64,000 nucleotides of DNA, taken from Clonostachys chloroleuca (taxonomy: Eukaryota; Ascomycota; Sordariomycetes; Hypocreales; Bionectriaceae). Position numbers and translations under genes: made by a program. The notes beneath the pieces were generated by a model that saw only the letters and a list, made by a program, of their open reading frames with translations, made no database searches and had not been told where the DNA came from. The stretch's first letter is position 1. Every line of letters begins with the position of its first letter. Shown piece by piece: positions 12,947-24,654 of this stretch. The stretch is taken from contig JBANAY010000003.1 of the NCBI GenBank assembly GCA_037952775.1, positions 29,574,001 through 29,638,000 on the forward strand. Direction: 5' to 3'.

Positions 12947-13632
12947 GCTTCAACAGCACGAGATGTGCCAATGGTTCGTGCCGCGCCACTTTCAATTGAC
13001 CGACCTTTTCCCACTAACAGTGCAGATTTGCGGGGAGGGAAGATCTTATATTGAGATTCATTTCGTCGAAAGACTAACAGGGACAAGAATAACGTCCTGA
13101 GGAACCCACCACCGCCTTGTTTTTGAAACGCCGAGACGCTGGTTGCTGGGTCTTTGGCGACCCCTGGGACCAATGACAAGGGGGCAGACCAGGTAATTTT
13201 CGTTTCCCAATCAGCTGTGGGATTCATGCTGTTCTAAATCAGGCTTGACGGTGTGAGTTTTCGCGCCCGCCCTTGCCGTAAGCGAACTGAAGTTCCCTTT
13301 CATCAGGTTTCGGTCCCCCCTATCGCCCTGCAGGGCCACATCCCCTTGATGAGACGCGGCACCTGGGTGGCGTATGTATGCCCGCTGTCCCCAATATAGG
13401 GCTGACTGTGACCAGAGTGGGAGGGTCTAGATAAGTTGGAACTTGGGGGCGAGTTAAGCAGGCGAGCGTGTCTTGCCGAAGGATGCTCGCCTCCTTGACC
13501 ACCAATGCATTATGATATCAGGAGCATCAGCTAATTGGTAGGGTGGGCGCACAATGTCACATCGACGCCCTGCAATGATGCAATGAAGCGTCCAGAATCA
13601 TGGCCAACCCTAAATGGCAATTGAACTCTATG
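12947..13632. other. Intergenic, promoter of DUF6536 gene
   Basis: About 690 bp between the start of the DUF6536 gene and the stop of the next minus-strand gene. No supportable coding sequence, RNA or repeat was seen. Confidence 0.4.
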
Positions 13633-15266
13633 CTACGAACGGCCACTCTCCTTCATTGCTATTGACAGTACCACTTCTCTGAGCATTTCCCTGTCTCTCG
13701 GATACTTGCACTGGAATCTGTCCGTAGTCCACAAAAGGTCCGCCAATTGATTGAACTCGTCTCCTTGTGCCGCCTCGAGGGAGGGTAGCACAATACGGCC
13801 AAGAAATCCAGCCGATATTGGATCCAGGCTGGCCGCATACGGGAGAAACATCCAATTCCTCTCACACTGGTCCCTGTATGCCCTGTAGGCTCCCGCGTCT
13901 GGTGTCCCATACAACGCACCGAGGTCGAAGATCAGCCGTAGAAGCATCCGCCTGATCGCATGGATCCCAACCAGCGCTTGGGCTAGACGCGCCGACGCGA
14001 AATCAAACGACTTGCCGACGTGCAAGTTCGGGTCTGACACCTCTCTCATATGGCCGAGAGGCGTGGCTCTTGCTACGACCCTATCTATTACGGACTGCAG
14101 CACCGTTTCATGGGTGCATAATTCCTCCACCAGGCTAGCCATCCGCTCGACCATGCCATTGGGATCCGTCTGGATTGCCCGAAATTCTCGGATCCAGGGC
14201 GCAAGTAGGCTAAATGACCTGTTGATGGCGGCGTACTCGCCGTCAAAGCACTGCAGCTCTTCGACAAACACGACCAGTCGCATGATATCAGGCTCGTCTA
14301 CGGTGCTTTCCCATAGCAGCCTGAGAATAGGGTTGTCTACGCCGCTGAGGGCCAAGAATGTCTTTTTTGAAGTGTCAATACCTGCTGAAGATAAGGGACC
14401 CGAGATCAGCTTACCAGCTCCCATTGACTCTTGAAGGCGAGCGACAGATCAAGCTTGTCGCCCGCGTCCAGTGACCCTTTCCCCAGCATTACGTGTTCGA
14501 TGCCTCGCCGATGGGACTCGAAGCTGTGCGCCTCCCCGTTGCTGAACAGCGTGCCTATCCGCTCAAACATAATCATGGCGCCCAGCGTCTCTACAGTGTA
14601 CAAATGAGGTCCGTTTATGGCTCTCTGCAAGCTCCGGATCGCTTTTGGGTAGAGGCGCGTTGCTAGCAGCTGGTCCACCGGCTTCCCACGGTTGTAATCG
14701 CTCCATGCGGAACAGAACAGTGCAGTACAGTCACGGAGGCAGTCGCTCTCGGAGAGCCGCTGGGGGAGATGCGGTAGGTAGCTCATCTGCATCGCCACAC
14801 CGGTGTCTTCGCCATGCTTCAGCAGACTGATGAGCCGAGAGGAGACGCGTTCGGAGACAGTCGTCGGGGTCGCTCGAGGGGCCTGGAGCCGGAAGACACC
14901 AAACGACGCGTTCCCGCCATCCGAAGCAGGCCGCAAGGGACCTCTACTGATCATGACGCGAGAGCCATTGGGTGGTAGTGAGCCCTCAGCCGAAGTCTTC
15001 GCTGAGTCGGGGGATACCGAGTCATCCGACCGGCTGCGTTTGCCGCCATCAACGAACTTTAGAAGCGACGATGGCCCCGAGCAAACCTTGCGGGCGGCTT
15101 TGCAGGTATAGCATGTTGGCCAGTTTTGATCACACTGCAATTATGGTTCACCTCTTAGCCGTCCGTCCATTTTCACTTTGTCTATCGAAGTGCGGATGCG
15201 TTCCCTCACCCTTGTTTTCCTCTGCTTGCATAAGTAGCAGGCTTGTGATGTTCTGACACCGGGCAT
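13633..15266 (-). CDS. Zn2Cys6 transcription factor
   Basis: Exon 1 (15266-15210) encodes only 19 aa and carries the first two zinc ligands (ACYLCKQRKTR). Exon 2 starts at 15134 with the remaining four (CDQNWPTCYTCKAARKVC), so the binuclear cluster C-X2-C-X6-C-X6-C-X2-C-X6-C is split by an intron. Exon 2 runs to 14415 (GTAAGC donor). Exon 3 is best read as 14361-13633, but its acceptor is uncertain within a few codons. Total about 501 aa. The rest is the helical fungal regulatory region (LPQRLSESDCLRDCTALFC, AFKSQWEL, FCDGEY-like segment near 14250). The protein starts almost at the zinc cluster, as usual for this group. Nuclear regulator; the nearest candidate targets are the DUF6536 gene and itself (inference). 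Confidence 0.85.
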
Positions 15267-16377
15267 GTCGATGCAGGGCGGCAGGCGAGTGAGATTCAGC
15301 ACAGATTTTAGGGATGATGGGCGCCGTAATCGTGGTTAAATGAGAAGAAATGGACAGATCCACGCCTCTTATGGTGCACTGGCTCGCAGATGATCCTTCT
15401 ACAATGCAGCGCTCCTTTCAATACATGGGCAGAGGCTCCTGTGAGAGCCTGAATACCAATATATCTTGTAGGGCTATGAGAGAGAAGCAATATGAATGAA
15501 TTGAATTATCAGATTGACTCTGTCCCCTTGCGCTCCGGAAACCCTGTTCAGGAAACACAGCCCGAGCGCGGCATGTTTTCGAATCTTAAAACCACTAACA
15601 AATCCTTCGACAGGGGCACGTAACAAGCCTCGCCCCGCCCGTTGTGAATCTGTCATCACAGTGAACCGGTGGCTCGGTTCATTCCGCTGATCAATCGCTA
15701 ACACGAGTTCTAGGGTGTCTCGATGGTCTTGGAAGGCAGGCAGAATTCTTGCTGATGCCCAAGAGGACTAGTATCGTGAATTTTGCGAGGTCAGATGGTA
15801 TTACCTTACCATCTCCGTCCTCGGCACAAGTAGAATCGACTTAGTCAGTCCATACATAGTATAGGGAGGTTATAGAAGGAGAATAAACAGTCTCGCACAA
15901 GCGCCCCCCTCGCAGCCCGTGGGATTATCTTATCTTAACAAGTTCAGGCAAATGTCGAGTAGCTAGGCTAATTCTGCTCGAGCCCTACGGCAGCTGTTCA
16001 GAGGTTCAGTAAGCAGGGGCCTTGGCGCTCCTTTGCCGCACAGCCTGTAATCTCAAGGACAGCTGGCGCACAGGCTGAGGGTCTCTTGCCATTGCACCAA
16101 TCAGTGTCTGCATTCAACATCAAGAGTAAGCCCATAGTGTCTATTAAAGTTCTCTGCATGTTGTCAAGCATCCCCTCGACGGCCTCAACGCAAGCATAGG
16201 AGGCAAACACTCTTGTCGCTCCATGAAGCGGTGGCTGTGGCACGGCGAACCCCTGAATTCAGAAATTATCCACTAAACACCTCACTCAACACTCGACATT
16301 TCAAAACGCGGAGTTGTCCGTTCCTGGTTGTCATCGCATCGTGCCTTATTCTCAGCCCTGTCCTCGGCGTCGTTATC
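15267..16377. other. Divergent intergenic region
   Basis: About 1.1 kb between the minus-strand Zn2Cys6 regulator and the plus-strand F-box gene. It should hold both promoters. No coding, RNA or repeat signal beyond chance was seen. Confidence 0.4.
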
Positions 16378-18389
16378 ATGGAGCCAGTATCATTTGGGCA
16401 GTTGCCAGTAGACATACTCAACCATATTATTGGCCAGGTTCGTAATTCTAGGCCACCCCCTAGCCCTCTTCCGGAAGATTGAGGCCCCAGGGACCAACTG
16501 ACCTTCAATTCAGCTGGAGAGACCGGAACTAATCTCATTGTCTCGAGCATCTAAATGGACACGGGTATTAACAACTCGAACTCTTTGGGAGGCGATCCGA
16601 ATCCCAGTTATAAATGACGATGAAGGGCGGCCATTGGGTCTCCGGCCACGGGACATCTGTCTCCCAAAACCAATCGCGCCAACTAGGCTCCGAGTATATG
16701 ACTATCTTGCAGATCTATACGATCCGTCTTGTGTTCACTCAAGAGATTCTTATCCCGGGCGTATTAGACCGCGATCGCAGAGCCGTGACCCTCTCGTACC
16801 GCTGGTTAATGGTGCAATCTCAGTGCTAAAGCAGCTCGAGGTCAATTCGCTTGACTCCTTTAGGTACGAAGATTCATTCTTGGGCGTGAATCTCTAGCAA
16901 GGCAGGTTAACATTCTTCTTCAAGTTGGCACACGGGCACGTGCCTACCGGCTGAGGTATTTGGAGAGCAAGGTATACTGTCACTTCGACAGCCTTGTCTG
17001 CGATCTCTCAGTATCATTAGCAGCTCGGCTTGTCAGAGAATATCCAGTATTAACCTCTTGCCCTTTGAGAGTTTGAGAAGCCTCTCCTGGTCCGACGCCT
17101 CACCCTACAACCTCGAGGCCCTGGCCACTGCTATCCAGATAAATGCATCGCGGCTTGAAACTCTCGAGGTGAATTTCATCAACTGGCCTAGGTTTTGGTA
17201 TATCGTTGAGGGGTCTGATGAGCCCCACTTGCGTTTTAATGAGACTGGCATTGAAGATGATGACGACGGAATGTACATCTGTGAGGACACGTATTTCGAG
17301 GATGAGGTTCTTGGCCAGATGCGAAACCCACTACAGCCCATGTTTCCAGTGTTGAGAAGCCTTGCACTGACTCAAGTTCATCTATCCAATCGTACAATCT
17401 TAACCTTAAATATAGGCGCGCTCGAGTCCCTCACAATCCGATGGTGTGATGGCTTGGTGGCCTTTCTGCGCAGCCTCGTCGAGCTCGGAGTACCCTTGGA
17501 TCTCGATCACTTCGAGCTGCAGGCAGCAAATCACGGGTGGGATGGAGAATATCACACGTTGCTGGCGAGATTCATAGAGTGTCTTAGCGAACCAAAGTCG
17601 CTTTCTCTAGGTCAACTGGGGACTCACTCAAGCCACGGCGTGTGGAATCGACTTGTGCAACACCAGAAATCGATCAGGCGTTTTGTGCACCAGCTAAACA
17701 CCAAAGTTCTGTTTGATGGCAGCTCTTCTATCCAGGCTGAACATCTCACTAGGGAAGACTGGGATGGCATGAGACAAGAGCCATTTCGGCAAAACCCGTT
17801 CGCGAACTTCGATTCGTTGGAATTTTTGGGGGTGACTTGTGAGCCAGCCAAAATGGTATGTTCACGAATATATGTATATCGCGCCTTGTTTATTTACTCA
17901 GCTTACATTGTAATAAACTGGCAGAAAATACTCACGATGCCGTTCGTAACCAAGTCCTGTCTTCGAGTCATCCATATCAGACGAACACTCGACTGCACAC
18001 TATCTTGGCGGGACTGGCTTTTGACTGAAGGAGTTGGTGATAGCCTGGATCCATACGATGAGTCGAAAGAAGCGGAATTCGATGAAACATGCGGTCCAGG
18101 CGAAATGAATTACACCTTAAAAGGCGAATTCCGTGATTTTGCAGAATGGGTTTTTGGACCGGATGGGATTCACTCACTCAAAACCCTTGTATTCGGAGAT
18201 CTTAGCCACATCTCCCACACGAGAAGATTTTCGCGTGACCAAGTAGTTCTTGTTCGGGACGAATCTGAATCTGGCAGGAGAAACTTCAAGATGGTTGATA
18301 GAGACGAAGCGGTGTTTATGTTCAATCTTGGCGGGTGCCTAGATGCCATAGAGGCCTGTCCGAAGTGCACATTGACAAAAATGGACTGA
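16378..18389 (+). pseudogene. F-box/LRR-like protein gene with two one-base frameshifts
   Basis: Substrate-adaptor type gene. F-box proteins recruit targets to SCF ubiquitin ligases through Skp1. Exon 1 (16378-16437) encodes an F-box start (FGQLPVDILNHIIGQ). The intron 16438-16513 (GTTCGT...TTCAG) joins to LERPELISLSRASKWTRVL. Coding-like sequence then continues in three successive frames: to about 16890, then RQVNILLQVGTRARAYRLRY up to about 17045, then FESLRSLSWSDASPYNLEAL to 18389. Each switch fits loss of one base in a short G or C run (GGG near 16883, CCC near 17060). A last intron, 17856-17924 (GTATGT...GGCAG), is in frame. The C-terminal part shows leucine-rich spacing. A real relic or two sequencing undercalls; the coding potential is otherwise intact. 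Confidence 0.7.
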
Positions 18390-18874
18390 GTCAAGCGCAT
18401 CTTGGTTGCCAGGATTATTATTCAAGAACGCAATATGTAGCTTTACCAAGTCTTTATTAGTCAAGTTACAGGCTACTACCTGGTGACTTCTGTGAGCCAA
18501 CGCCCCTGAAATGGCACTTTCATCGCACTACTGAAAGATCACCTCTCAGTAAACTGAGGGTCACCTAGCCAGATCTGTTGTTTTTGCAGTTGCTGTTTGG
18601 GGGCTCACGTGATCGAATTTATTTACCTCTTTCCTTAGTACTTTTCAACCGCGCCACCTCTTCCTCAAACAGCACTCACTTGCTTCATTAATCAAAACTC
18701 ATTGTCTGTTACCCATAACCATCTCATATTCTTCCTTCTATTCTGCTCACTTTCTCTCATCTTGCTCATCGAAACAACAAGAAGCGAGAACAGCTATCTC
18801 AACTACCACTTTGCCGTCCGCCTTGCTCTTACCGATCTCATCAACTCTGCTCTGTCGGGCTCGATACGCCAACC
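18390..18874 (+). promoter_or_regulatory. Promoter and pyrimidine-rich leader of second F-box gene
   Basis: About 480 bp between the two F-box genes. From about 18660 it is rich in C and T (CTCTTCCTC, TTCCTTCTATTCTGCTCAC), as is common just upstream of filamentous-fungal start codons. No TATA box was assigned. Confidence 0.35.
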
Positions 18875-20389
18875 ATGGAGCTAATTTATTTTAGCAATCG
18901 TCCTTCCGGAGAACCGCCCCTCACTCTGGATACAATTCCAGTTGAGATTCTCCATCACATCTGCACATTCTTTTGTGACCACTGCGATCCGAAGAAATCC
19001 CATATCGAGAACTCTATGAACTACAACCCAAATAAGGGCAAGAAAGACTTGCTCAACTTGTGTCTAACATCACGAGCCTTGTGCGCCGTGGCTCAGGGCG
19101 TGCTATTCCATCACTTCTCATTCGGACGTCACCTCAACCACAGTGGCCCTGTGGCATTCCGGCTCGCTGCCGCATCTTTCCTCCAAGCCCTGTCGAACAA
19201 GCCACACCTCCGGGCCGTTGTCAAGGAACTTATGATCAAGACCAAGAGGGACACCATGTATTCGAAGGTCCTTGGCTTTGATTCACTGACCGAGGCCGAC
19301 CAGCATAGTGCAGACCTCCTCCGCAACTTGGGAGCCGAGATCGGTATCCCGTTCCGCTACCATGAACTGCAGCCCGAAGACCTGCGAGAGGCAATGATCC
19401 AACTCATGATCGCAGCGAGCCCTAATCTCTCCAAAGTAGAGATCCAGATCCCACGCTATTGGGCCTTTGATAAGCTTGTGGAACGCAACTACACAAAGAG
19501 CGCTAACCAACAGCCGCTTTCTTCGCTTCAGACTCTAGACGCACTTGTTGAGAGACTTCCCACCGACAACTGCAGAGTACCTCACGAGGTGTGCAACATG
19601 GCCGCTTTTGCAAGTCCCTCGGAGCGTGTTCTAATTGCCGGTTCGGCCTCAAGACTCGAGAAACTGAAATGCACACTGGGTGCTTTGGAGAATGCCCCCG
19701 ATATGCCGCGACTTGTGGTTCTCAAAGTGGATGTCCGGGGCTCATTCTCCGACTTGAAGGCGCTATTTGCGAAGATGCCCAAGCTCCGGGAGCTGACCTA
19801 TTGTTCGTCCAACAAGCACGGTCCGCTTCCCATTGAAGTCAACGCTGCCTTGAGAGACCACCACCGCGAGACCCTGGAGGTTCTGGCGATCCATTTCTGG
19901 AAGGCCGATTACGAGGACCTTGTCATCCTGGATCCAACCATCGACAACACCGAATTCCGCCTCGGTCTCGTGAACAACTTCACCAACCTCAAGACCCTCA
20001 TCGTCGATGCGCTTCTGATCTAGAGGATCCGCGAAGCCCGCGAGAAGACGTCCCACGAGGAACCCTTCCAAACTATCAGCGATACCATCCCGGAGTCCCT
20101 TGAGATGCTCTGCGTCCACGCCTTGGACATGGTTTCCCAGCCTGACTACACGCCCCTCTTTGAGATAGCGGACAGGGTTCGCGAGGGTCGGTTCAAGGCC
20201 CTGAAGCATGTCCTGTGGACCAGGAAGCAGAGCCGGAGTTACCCGTCTGGACTCGGCTATCTTGAGCCTCAGGATGATTTCCGGAAGAGCGGAGTGTATT
20301 ATATTGGTGCGGTGGAACCTGAGACTGCGGTGGCCTTGAAGAAGAGATATCCCATCCTGATGACGATGCAGCATAACTACTATGTCTAA
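18875..20389 (+). CDS. F-box protein interrupted by a single in-frame TAG
   Basis: The F-box lies near residues 19-75 (TIPVEILHHICTFFC, LLNLCLTSRALCAVAQGVLF). A leucine-rich segment follows (LRAVVKELMIK, LVVLKVDVRGSFSDLKALF, MPKLRELTYC, FTNLKTLIVDALLI). The frame is intronless and open for 382 codons to TAG at 20021-20023. It then continues open in the same frame for 121 more codons to TAA at 20387-20389, with coherent protein (IREAREKTSHEEPFQTISD, SLEMLCVHALDMVSQPDYTP). Apart from that stop nothing is broken. Likely SCF substrate adaptor. The TAG may be a nonsense mutation, a sequencing error or an edited codon. Unrelated in detail to the F-box gene just upstream, though the two are tandem. 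Confidence 0.8.
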
Positions 20390-20441
20390 TCGGGAGGAAA
20401 TCGTTGCTGGCGTTTGGTCACGAAAGGCCATCCTGGAGTAC

Positions 20442-20547
20442 CAGAGAGACAGAGAGACGCATACACCTATGGAGAGAAAGATGCAGGGAGAGACGTACAG
20501 AGAGAGCGATACAGAATGAGAGATACAGAGAGAGACGTACAGAGAGT
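20442..20547 (+). repeat. Degenerate AGAGAC/ACAGAGAG simple repeat
   Basis: About 105 bp of imperfect purine-rich repeats. The phrase AGAGACGTACAGAGAG occurs twice about 42 bp apart, with several shorter ACAGAGAG units. It follows the F-box gene stop by about 50 bp and probably lies in the 3' UTR or just beyond. Confidence 0.6.
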
Positions 20548-21780
20548 GGGATGTGGCTGGTGTCAAGAAGGGATTGTTAATCACGTTGATGCACTCTTGA
20601 GAAAAAGGAGCCTAGAATGGAAATATGCCAGAATCGAGGACAGTTTGATGAATTTTGTACGAACAGAATATGGGAAGATAGCAGCAGGAAAAGTTAGGAG
20701 CTAGTTTCGTGAATATGAAACAACACAACCGACCAGAAAGTGAGAGCATTTTCTGAGCACTTGATCTAAAGACTAAAGAGGCAAACTGAAGCTACGGATG
20801 TCAATCAGACTTGTAGGAATCAACCATCCAGTTTGGCTCCCGTTCCTCTGTCATCTTTATATAATGGAAGCGAGAAAACTCAGTTAAATATCCAAGCAAC
20901 TTCGAGCAGCCACCTAAGTCGAAAGGACTTAGAATCCGTCAATCGGTTTCAGCATGAGTCAACTGTGCGCGAGTTCAGAATTGTAAAAAACTTCTTCAAT
21001 TCAAATATTTGTGAGGAAACATTTTGACATCATCTGCCTGGCGTCTAAATCAAACCATTTTCCCAACCCGCAATAAAAATGTTTTTCCAAAAGCGAAAGT
21101 TGTTCACGTCACAGACTCGCGTACAATCACGACGGATTCCTATTTTGCGATTTCGTGACTACACCTCTAGTGCATTTCTCTAGGCAGCTCAAGGTTTTCC
21201 AGATTGAACGCGCTTTTCTGAACAACCTACCAAAAGGGCAGTGGGGCCGGATTCAGGAACGAGAGGGATGTCAGTTTGATGAATGGAATGTCACTGACGC
21301 GATTGAGGCACGTACTGATGATGGCCCTGGTCAATAACGCGACCCTTTTGTCGCATTTCCGTGGGTTCATTCAAGTAGATATTTTTAGAACGGTACATAT
21401 CTATATTTAGAGCCTACCCTATACTCACTTGGCTGTGGTTCACCGTCTCCGTTGCTGTGTCTATCTGATGGCTAAAACTGCGGTTTGGGTTGATTCACTG
21501 TGACTCATGGATCAGTTTGCGTAATGGACGACAATAAAGATAGGTGATTGAGGTTTATTCACGCAGGATCGAAACAATGGGGTGTGGCAATATGTAGCGC
21601 GGATGGATATTTGAAATCACCCACTGTCACTTTTATCACGGTCAACAATCAAAGGCCAAAATTAAGCATAAAACTATCAAAACAAAAAGGAAAAAAAAAA
21701 AAAGAAACAAAAAAAGTAACAGGACTTTCAAGGAAGGCAGATATGTGGCCCAGAGGCCAGCAGCAATAAGAAAATGATGC

Positions 21781-21786
21781 AAAAAA
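21781..21786 (-). terminator. Pol III T-run terminator of tRNA-Arg
   Basis: On the minus strand a run of six T lies four bases past the end of the tRNA, matching the usual RNA polymerase III stop signal. Confidence 0.75.
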
Positions 21787-21790
21787 CAAA

Positions 21791-21861
21791 GGTCACGGTG
21801 GGGATCGAACCCACAATCTTCTGATTCGTAGTCAACTGCCTTGCCATTGGGCCACGCGACC
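21791..21861 (-). tRNA. tRNA-Arg (anticodon ACG)
   Basis: Reading the minus strand from 21861: the 7-bp acceptor stem GGTCGCG pairs with CGTGACC (one G-U). The D arm is GCC...GGC with loop CAATGGCAA. The anticodon loop is CTACGAA (anticodon ACG). The T arm is GTGGG-TTCGATC-CCCAC. The B-box GGTTCGATCCC is canonical. Length 71 nt, no intron, CCA not encoded. The top pair of the anticodon stem is a G-A mismatch and the next a T-G wobble; the other arms are sound. A T6 terminator follows. It decodes CGU, and CGC/CGA by inosine at position 34. Confidence 0.93.
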
Positions 21862-22993
21862 GCTGCAGATGGACGCCGAGGCTGAAAAATCCGTTCAAGA
21901 CGCCACACAAGGCTGGCGATTCGATTGGCTGTAACCGCTTTGTCGCGCAGCTCAAGCCACAAGCGCCCCACAAGCCAAGCCATTGTTCACCAATGAACAA
22001 TCCGTCTTGTTCTGTTCCTTCAAGATTGAATCACTGAAAGGTAGCATTCGGCCTACGCGAAGCTAAGTCACTTCATACCGTCTGAGCACAGTACAACGTT
22101 TGATGGCTTGTTTGTTTATGCCTTTTTAATGAATGAGAGCATGTCATGCACATTTGAAATGTGTTTTCTATTCCATAGCAACCTAGTAAATGATCGCATG
22201 TCTTGCAGCGAGCGTGCAAGGGAAGATTTCGATACAATGACGAACAATCAGTACTTATCCCTGGATCTTTCCAGGACGGTGCCTAAATGGTACATGATGG
22301 TTTGATTGGATTGTTTGTCGGCCAGTGCGTCTTGTTTGCGAATACCCAGTTCCCCGTTGTACTCCGGGCCATGCTGACAGATGGTGAGAACCTTTTCTGG
22401 GGTCTGCAGAGCAAGCACCAATTGATTAATAATTGACACGAGCTTGAGAATCTTAGGGTGAGCTGAGTTTAGAGCAGCTAGGTGGGTAGCCGCTGCCTGC
22501 TGCTCAACCGCATTGTACATTAAAATGCGGCCTCCTGATAGATTGTTGATGAAGGCATCTCGAGCCCATAGGTAGACGACTTGTCCCCTTGCTCCCCACG
22601 AACGCGGACGGGAGACCTGGAGCCAGTGGAGCGGAATGGAATTAGCCCCTGTCGCGGGAAAATACAGTTGAGTGGGAAGCTAACCACGGGCCTGGTCTTG
22701 GCTCTTTTTACTGGTACGCGGCCTAAAAATAGGCCTTGCTCAGTGGGCTCCTAGCGACAGCGCATTCCGGGCTTCAGCGGCGCCACTTCAAATGTTCACT
22801 CTCAAGTTCAATCTCAACACGACACCTTATACAAAACCATCATCATGCCGCCTTCTGCAGATCCAGTCTTCCTCCCTCTTCATCCAGTCTAGATCTCACC
22901 AGTCATCGCTTTGGGACTCACCTCACCCTCCTCCTCTGCCGCGCACCTCACTGCATTCCCCCCAGCCTCCACCACGCCGTCAGCACTACCACC
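21862..22993. other. Intergenic region between tRNA and membrane protein
   Basis: About 1.1 kb. The right third (from about 22740) is C/T-rich and is the leader of the gene starting at 22994; it happens to be open in the same frame as that gene. A 90-codon minus-strand frame at 22248-22520 has no recognisable motif and is not annotated. Confidence 0.4.
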
Positions 22994-24046
22994 ATGTACC
23001 CCGCCTATCCTCAGACCATGGCTTCACCAAAGAGGCAAGGAATGCCCTCTATGATTCTGGCTGTCGCTGGTACGACGTCTGGCCTCAGCATCTCATACTC
23101 CGCCTTCCGCTTCTTCATGAGTCCCACCGCAAAGCTGAACACTGATGAGATCTTCCTGGTCGCTAAGATGGCGCCGCTGCTGGGCACGACGAGGCTGTTT
23201 CTCCAAGCATTCTCGCAGGACCTGCCCGACGACGAGTTTGGCATCTTCTGCGCCTTCTGGGCCCAGTTCATGTACTCGGCTCTTTACCTCAGTGGCCGCC
23301 CCAACGGCCTGCACACTGGCTACGCCCACCTTGCCAGCGCCAACACTTTGATATGCTCAGTCGGCCTCTTGGCAGCAATCGAGAAGCGCTGGCGTGAGAT
23401 CTGGTCCAAGCCCGAGCCTGAAGCCGAGTCGGAATGCGAGTACCGCGATGCCGAGAAGTGCGAGGAGGACTTTGAGGAGGCCATTCCCACCACTACAATC
23501 TCCACCGTCCCCAAGAAGGCAGGCGATGCCGTCCGCGCGATTCTTATCTTTTTCGCTGTCTGGGCAGCCTATCGTTTCATCCGCTTGGAGATCAGCCTGA
23601 TTCCCCAGGGATGGTCCACAATCGAGGATCTCGGCGTTCTCGACACCTTCATCTCAAGCATCCGCGGCACTTTGGTGACCGACCTCGCCTTGATGGCTGT
23701 TCTCTTCGTTCTTACCGCCGTTCCCCTGACTGTCGCTATCAAGGACCGGACTGTGTCCCTCTTCGACGTGAGTTTATTCATGCACTCTCGCAAAATTTCC
23801 CGATATTAACTGGTATTTTAGGTCTCCGGGTACGCCCTGGTCGGTCGCGTTGTTCTTCTCCTGCGCCAACTTTTCGAAATGATCTACATCGGCCTTACCG
23901 CCTGTGTCATCGTCACTGGAACCACCATTGTGGCCCCAATGGACTTTATGAAGATCGCCTTTTCTCTTCTCGGCGGTTGGGCTCTGTGCGGTGTGCTGGC
24001 CATTGCATATGGAAAGCGCCCCATCCCCCGTCGCATTATTATTTAA
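22994..24046 (+). CDS. Hypothetical multi-pass membrane protein
   Basis: Not recognised. Two exons, 22994-23767 and 23822-24046, joined over a 54-bp intron (GTGAGT, TTAACTG branch, TTTTAG), give about 332 aa. The start was chosen at MYPAYPQTMASPKRQ because CACCATG is a good context. The upstream in-frame codons are low-complexity leader. About seven to eight hydrophobic stretches are visible (MILAVAGTTSGLSISYSAF, LAVIRAILIFFAVWAAY-like near 23540, DLALMAVLFVLTAVPLTVAI, LFEMIYIGLTACVIVTGTTI). An acidic cytosolic loop (EPEAESECEYRDAEKCEEDF) lies near the middle. It ends GKRPIPRRIII. No transporter or receptor signature is visible. A polypyrimidine 3' flank follows. Confidence 0.75.
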
Positions 24047-24654
24047 GAGTACATATTTGATACCCATTTTCTTCTTCTTCTTTTTACTTTCTTATTTTCT
24101 TTCTTATTTTTCTTTTCTTTTCCTTTGTTCTTCACGAATTAACTAGTACCCCACCTGGCTGTAGGGGAAATTTTGGGACTACGGATGATATGCATAGCAT
24201 GGAATGAATCAAATCAAATTCTTAAACCAAACTATCACTGACTTGTAACTCAAGAGATGTGTGATGTACTTTGAAACCATCGGTGCCAATTTCCTCTCCA
24301 CATCCGGGAATTAATTGAGCTCACGTAAGGGTTTTGCTTTTACGGATCTGAAGGCATGTCATCTAGGTATCTTATCGGGGCTACACTACCTTGCAAAGAC
24401 TCCCTATATTCTTACGGAAACATGGAAGACGAAGGGGATGAGGCTTCGTAGAGAAGAATCTGGCTCTTCGTGAAAACGGCTATTCTTGGCAGCGAGGATT
24501 TGACGTTACAAAGTCAAAACCAAGCCTTCCTTCGACGAAGAATTATTCTATGTTAGTTGTTTGCCATTATGCCAGCCATGTGCCAAGAGATATCATGGGT
24601 ATGCGAGTTCCAGACAGTGAGTACCCTATGAGAAGAAAAAGCTCAGCGCACGGC
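24047..24654. other. Intergenic with polypyrimidine tract
   Basis: About 600 bp between the tail ends of convergent genes. The first 70 bases (about 24066-24131) are almost pure C/T on the plus strand and lie in the likely 3' UTR of the upstream gene. No gene was seen in the rest. Confidence 0.45.

Larger units (their letters stand above)
20390..21790. other. Intergenic, F-box 3' flank to tRNA
   Basis: About 1.4 kb with no supportable gene. It holds a purine-rich degenerate repeat at its left end. An A-rich stretch (about 21680-21720) lies next to the tRNA terminator. AT content rises towards 21000-21100. Confidence 0.4.

Noticed and set aside
19763..20584. 273-codon minus-strand frame
   Set aside because: Overlaps the F-box coding strand and the purine repeat; its N-terminus is Ser/Leu/Val/Tyr repeats from the simple repeat.
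22248..22520. 90-codon minus-strand frame with helix-like composition
   Set aside because: No family motif, no splice signals and no clear promoter; cannot be told from chance.
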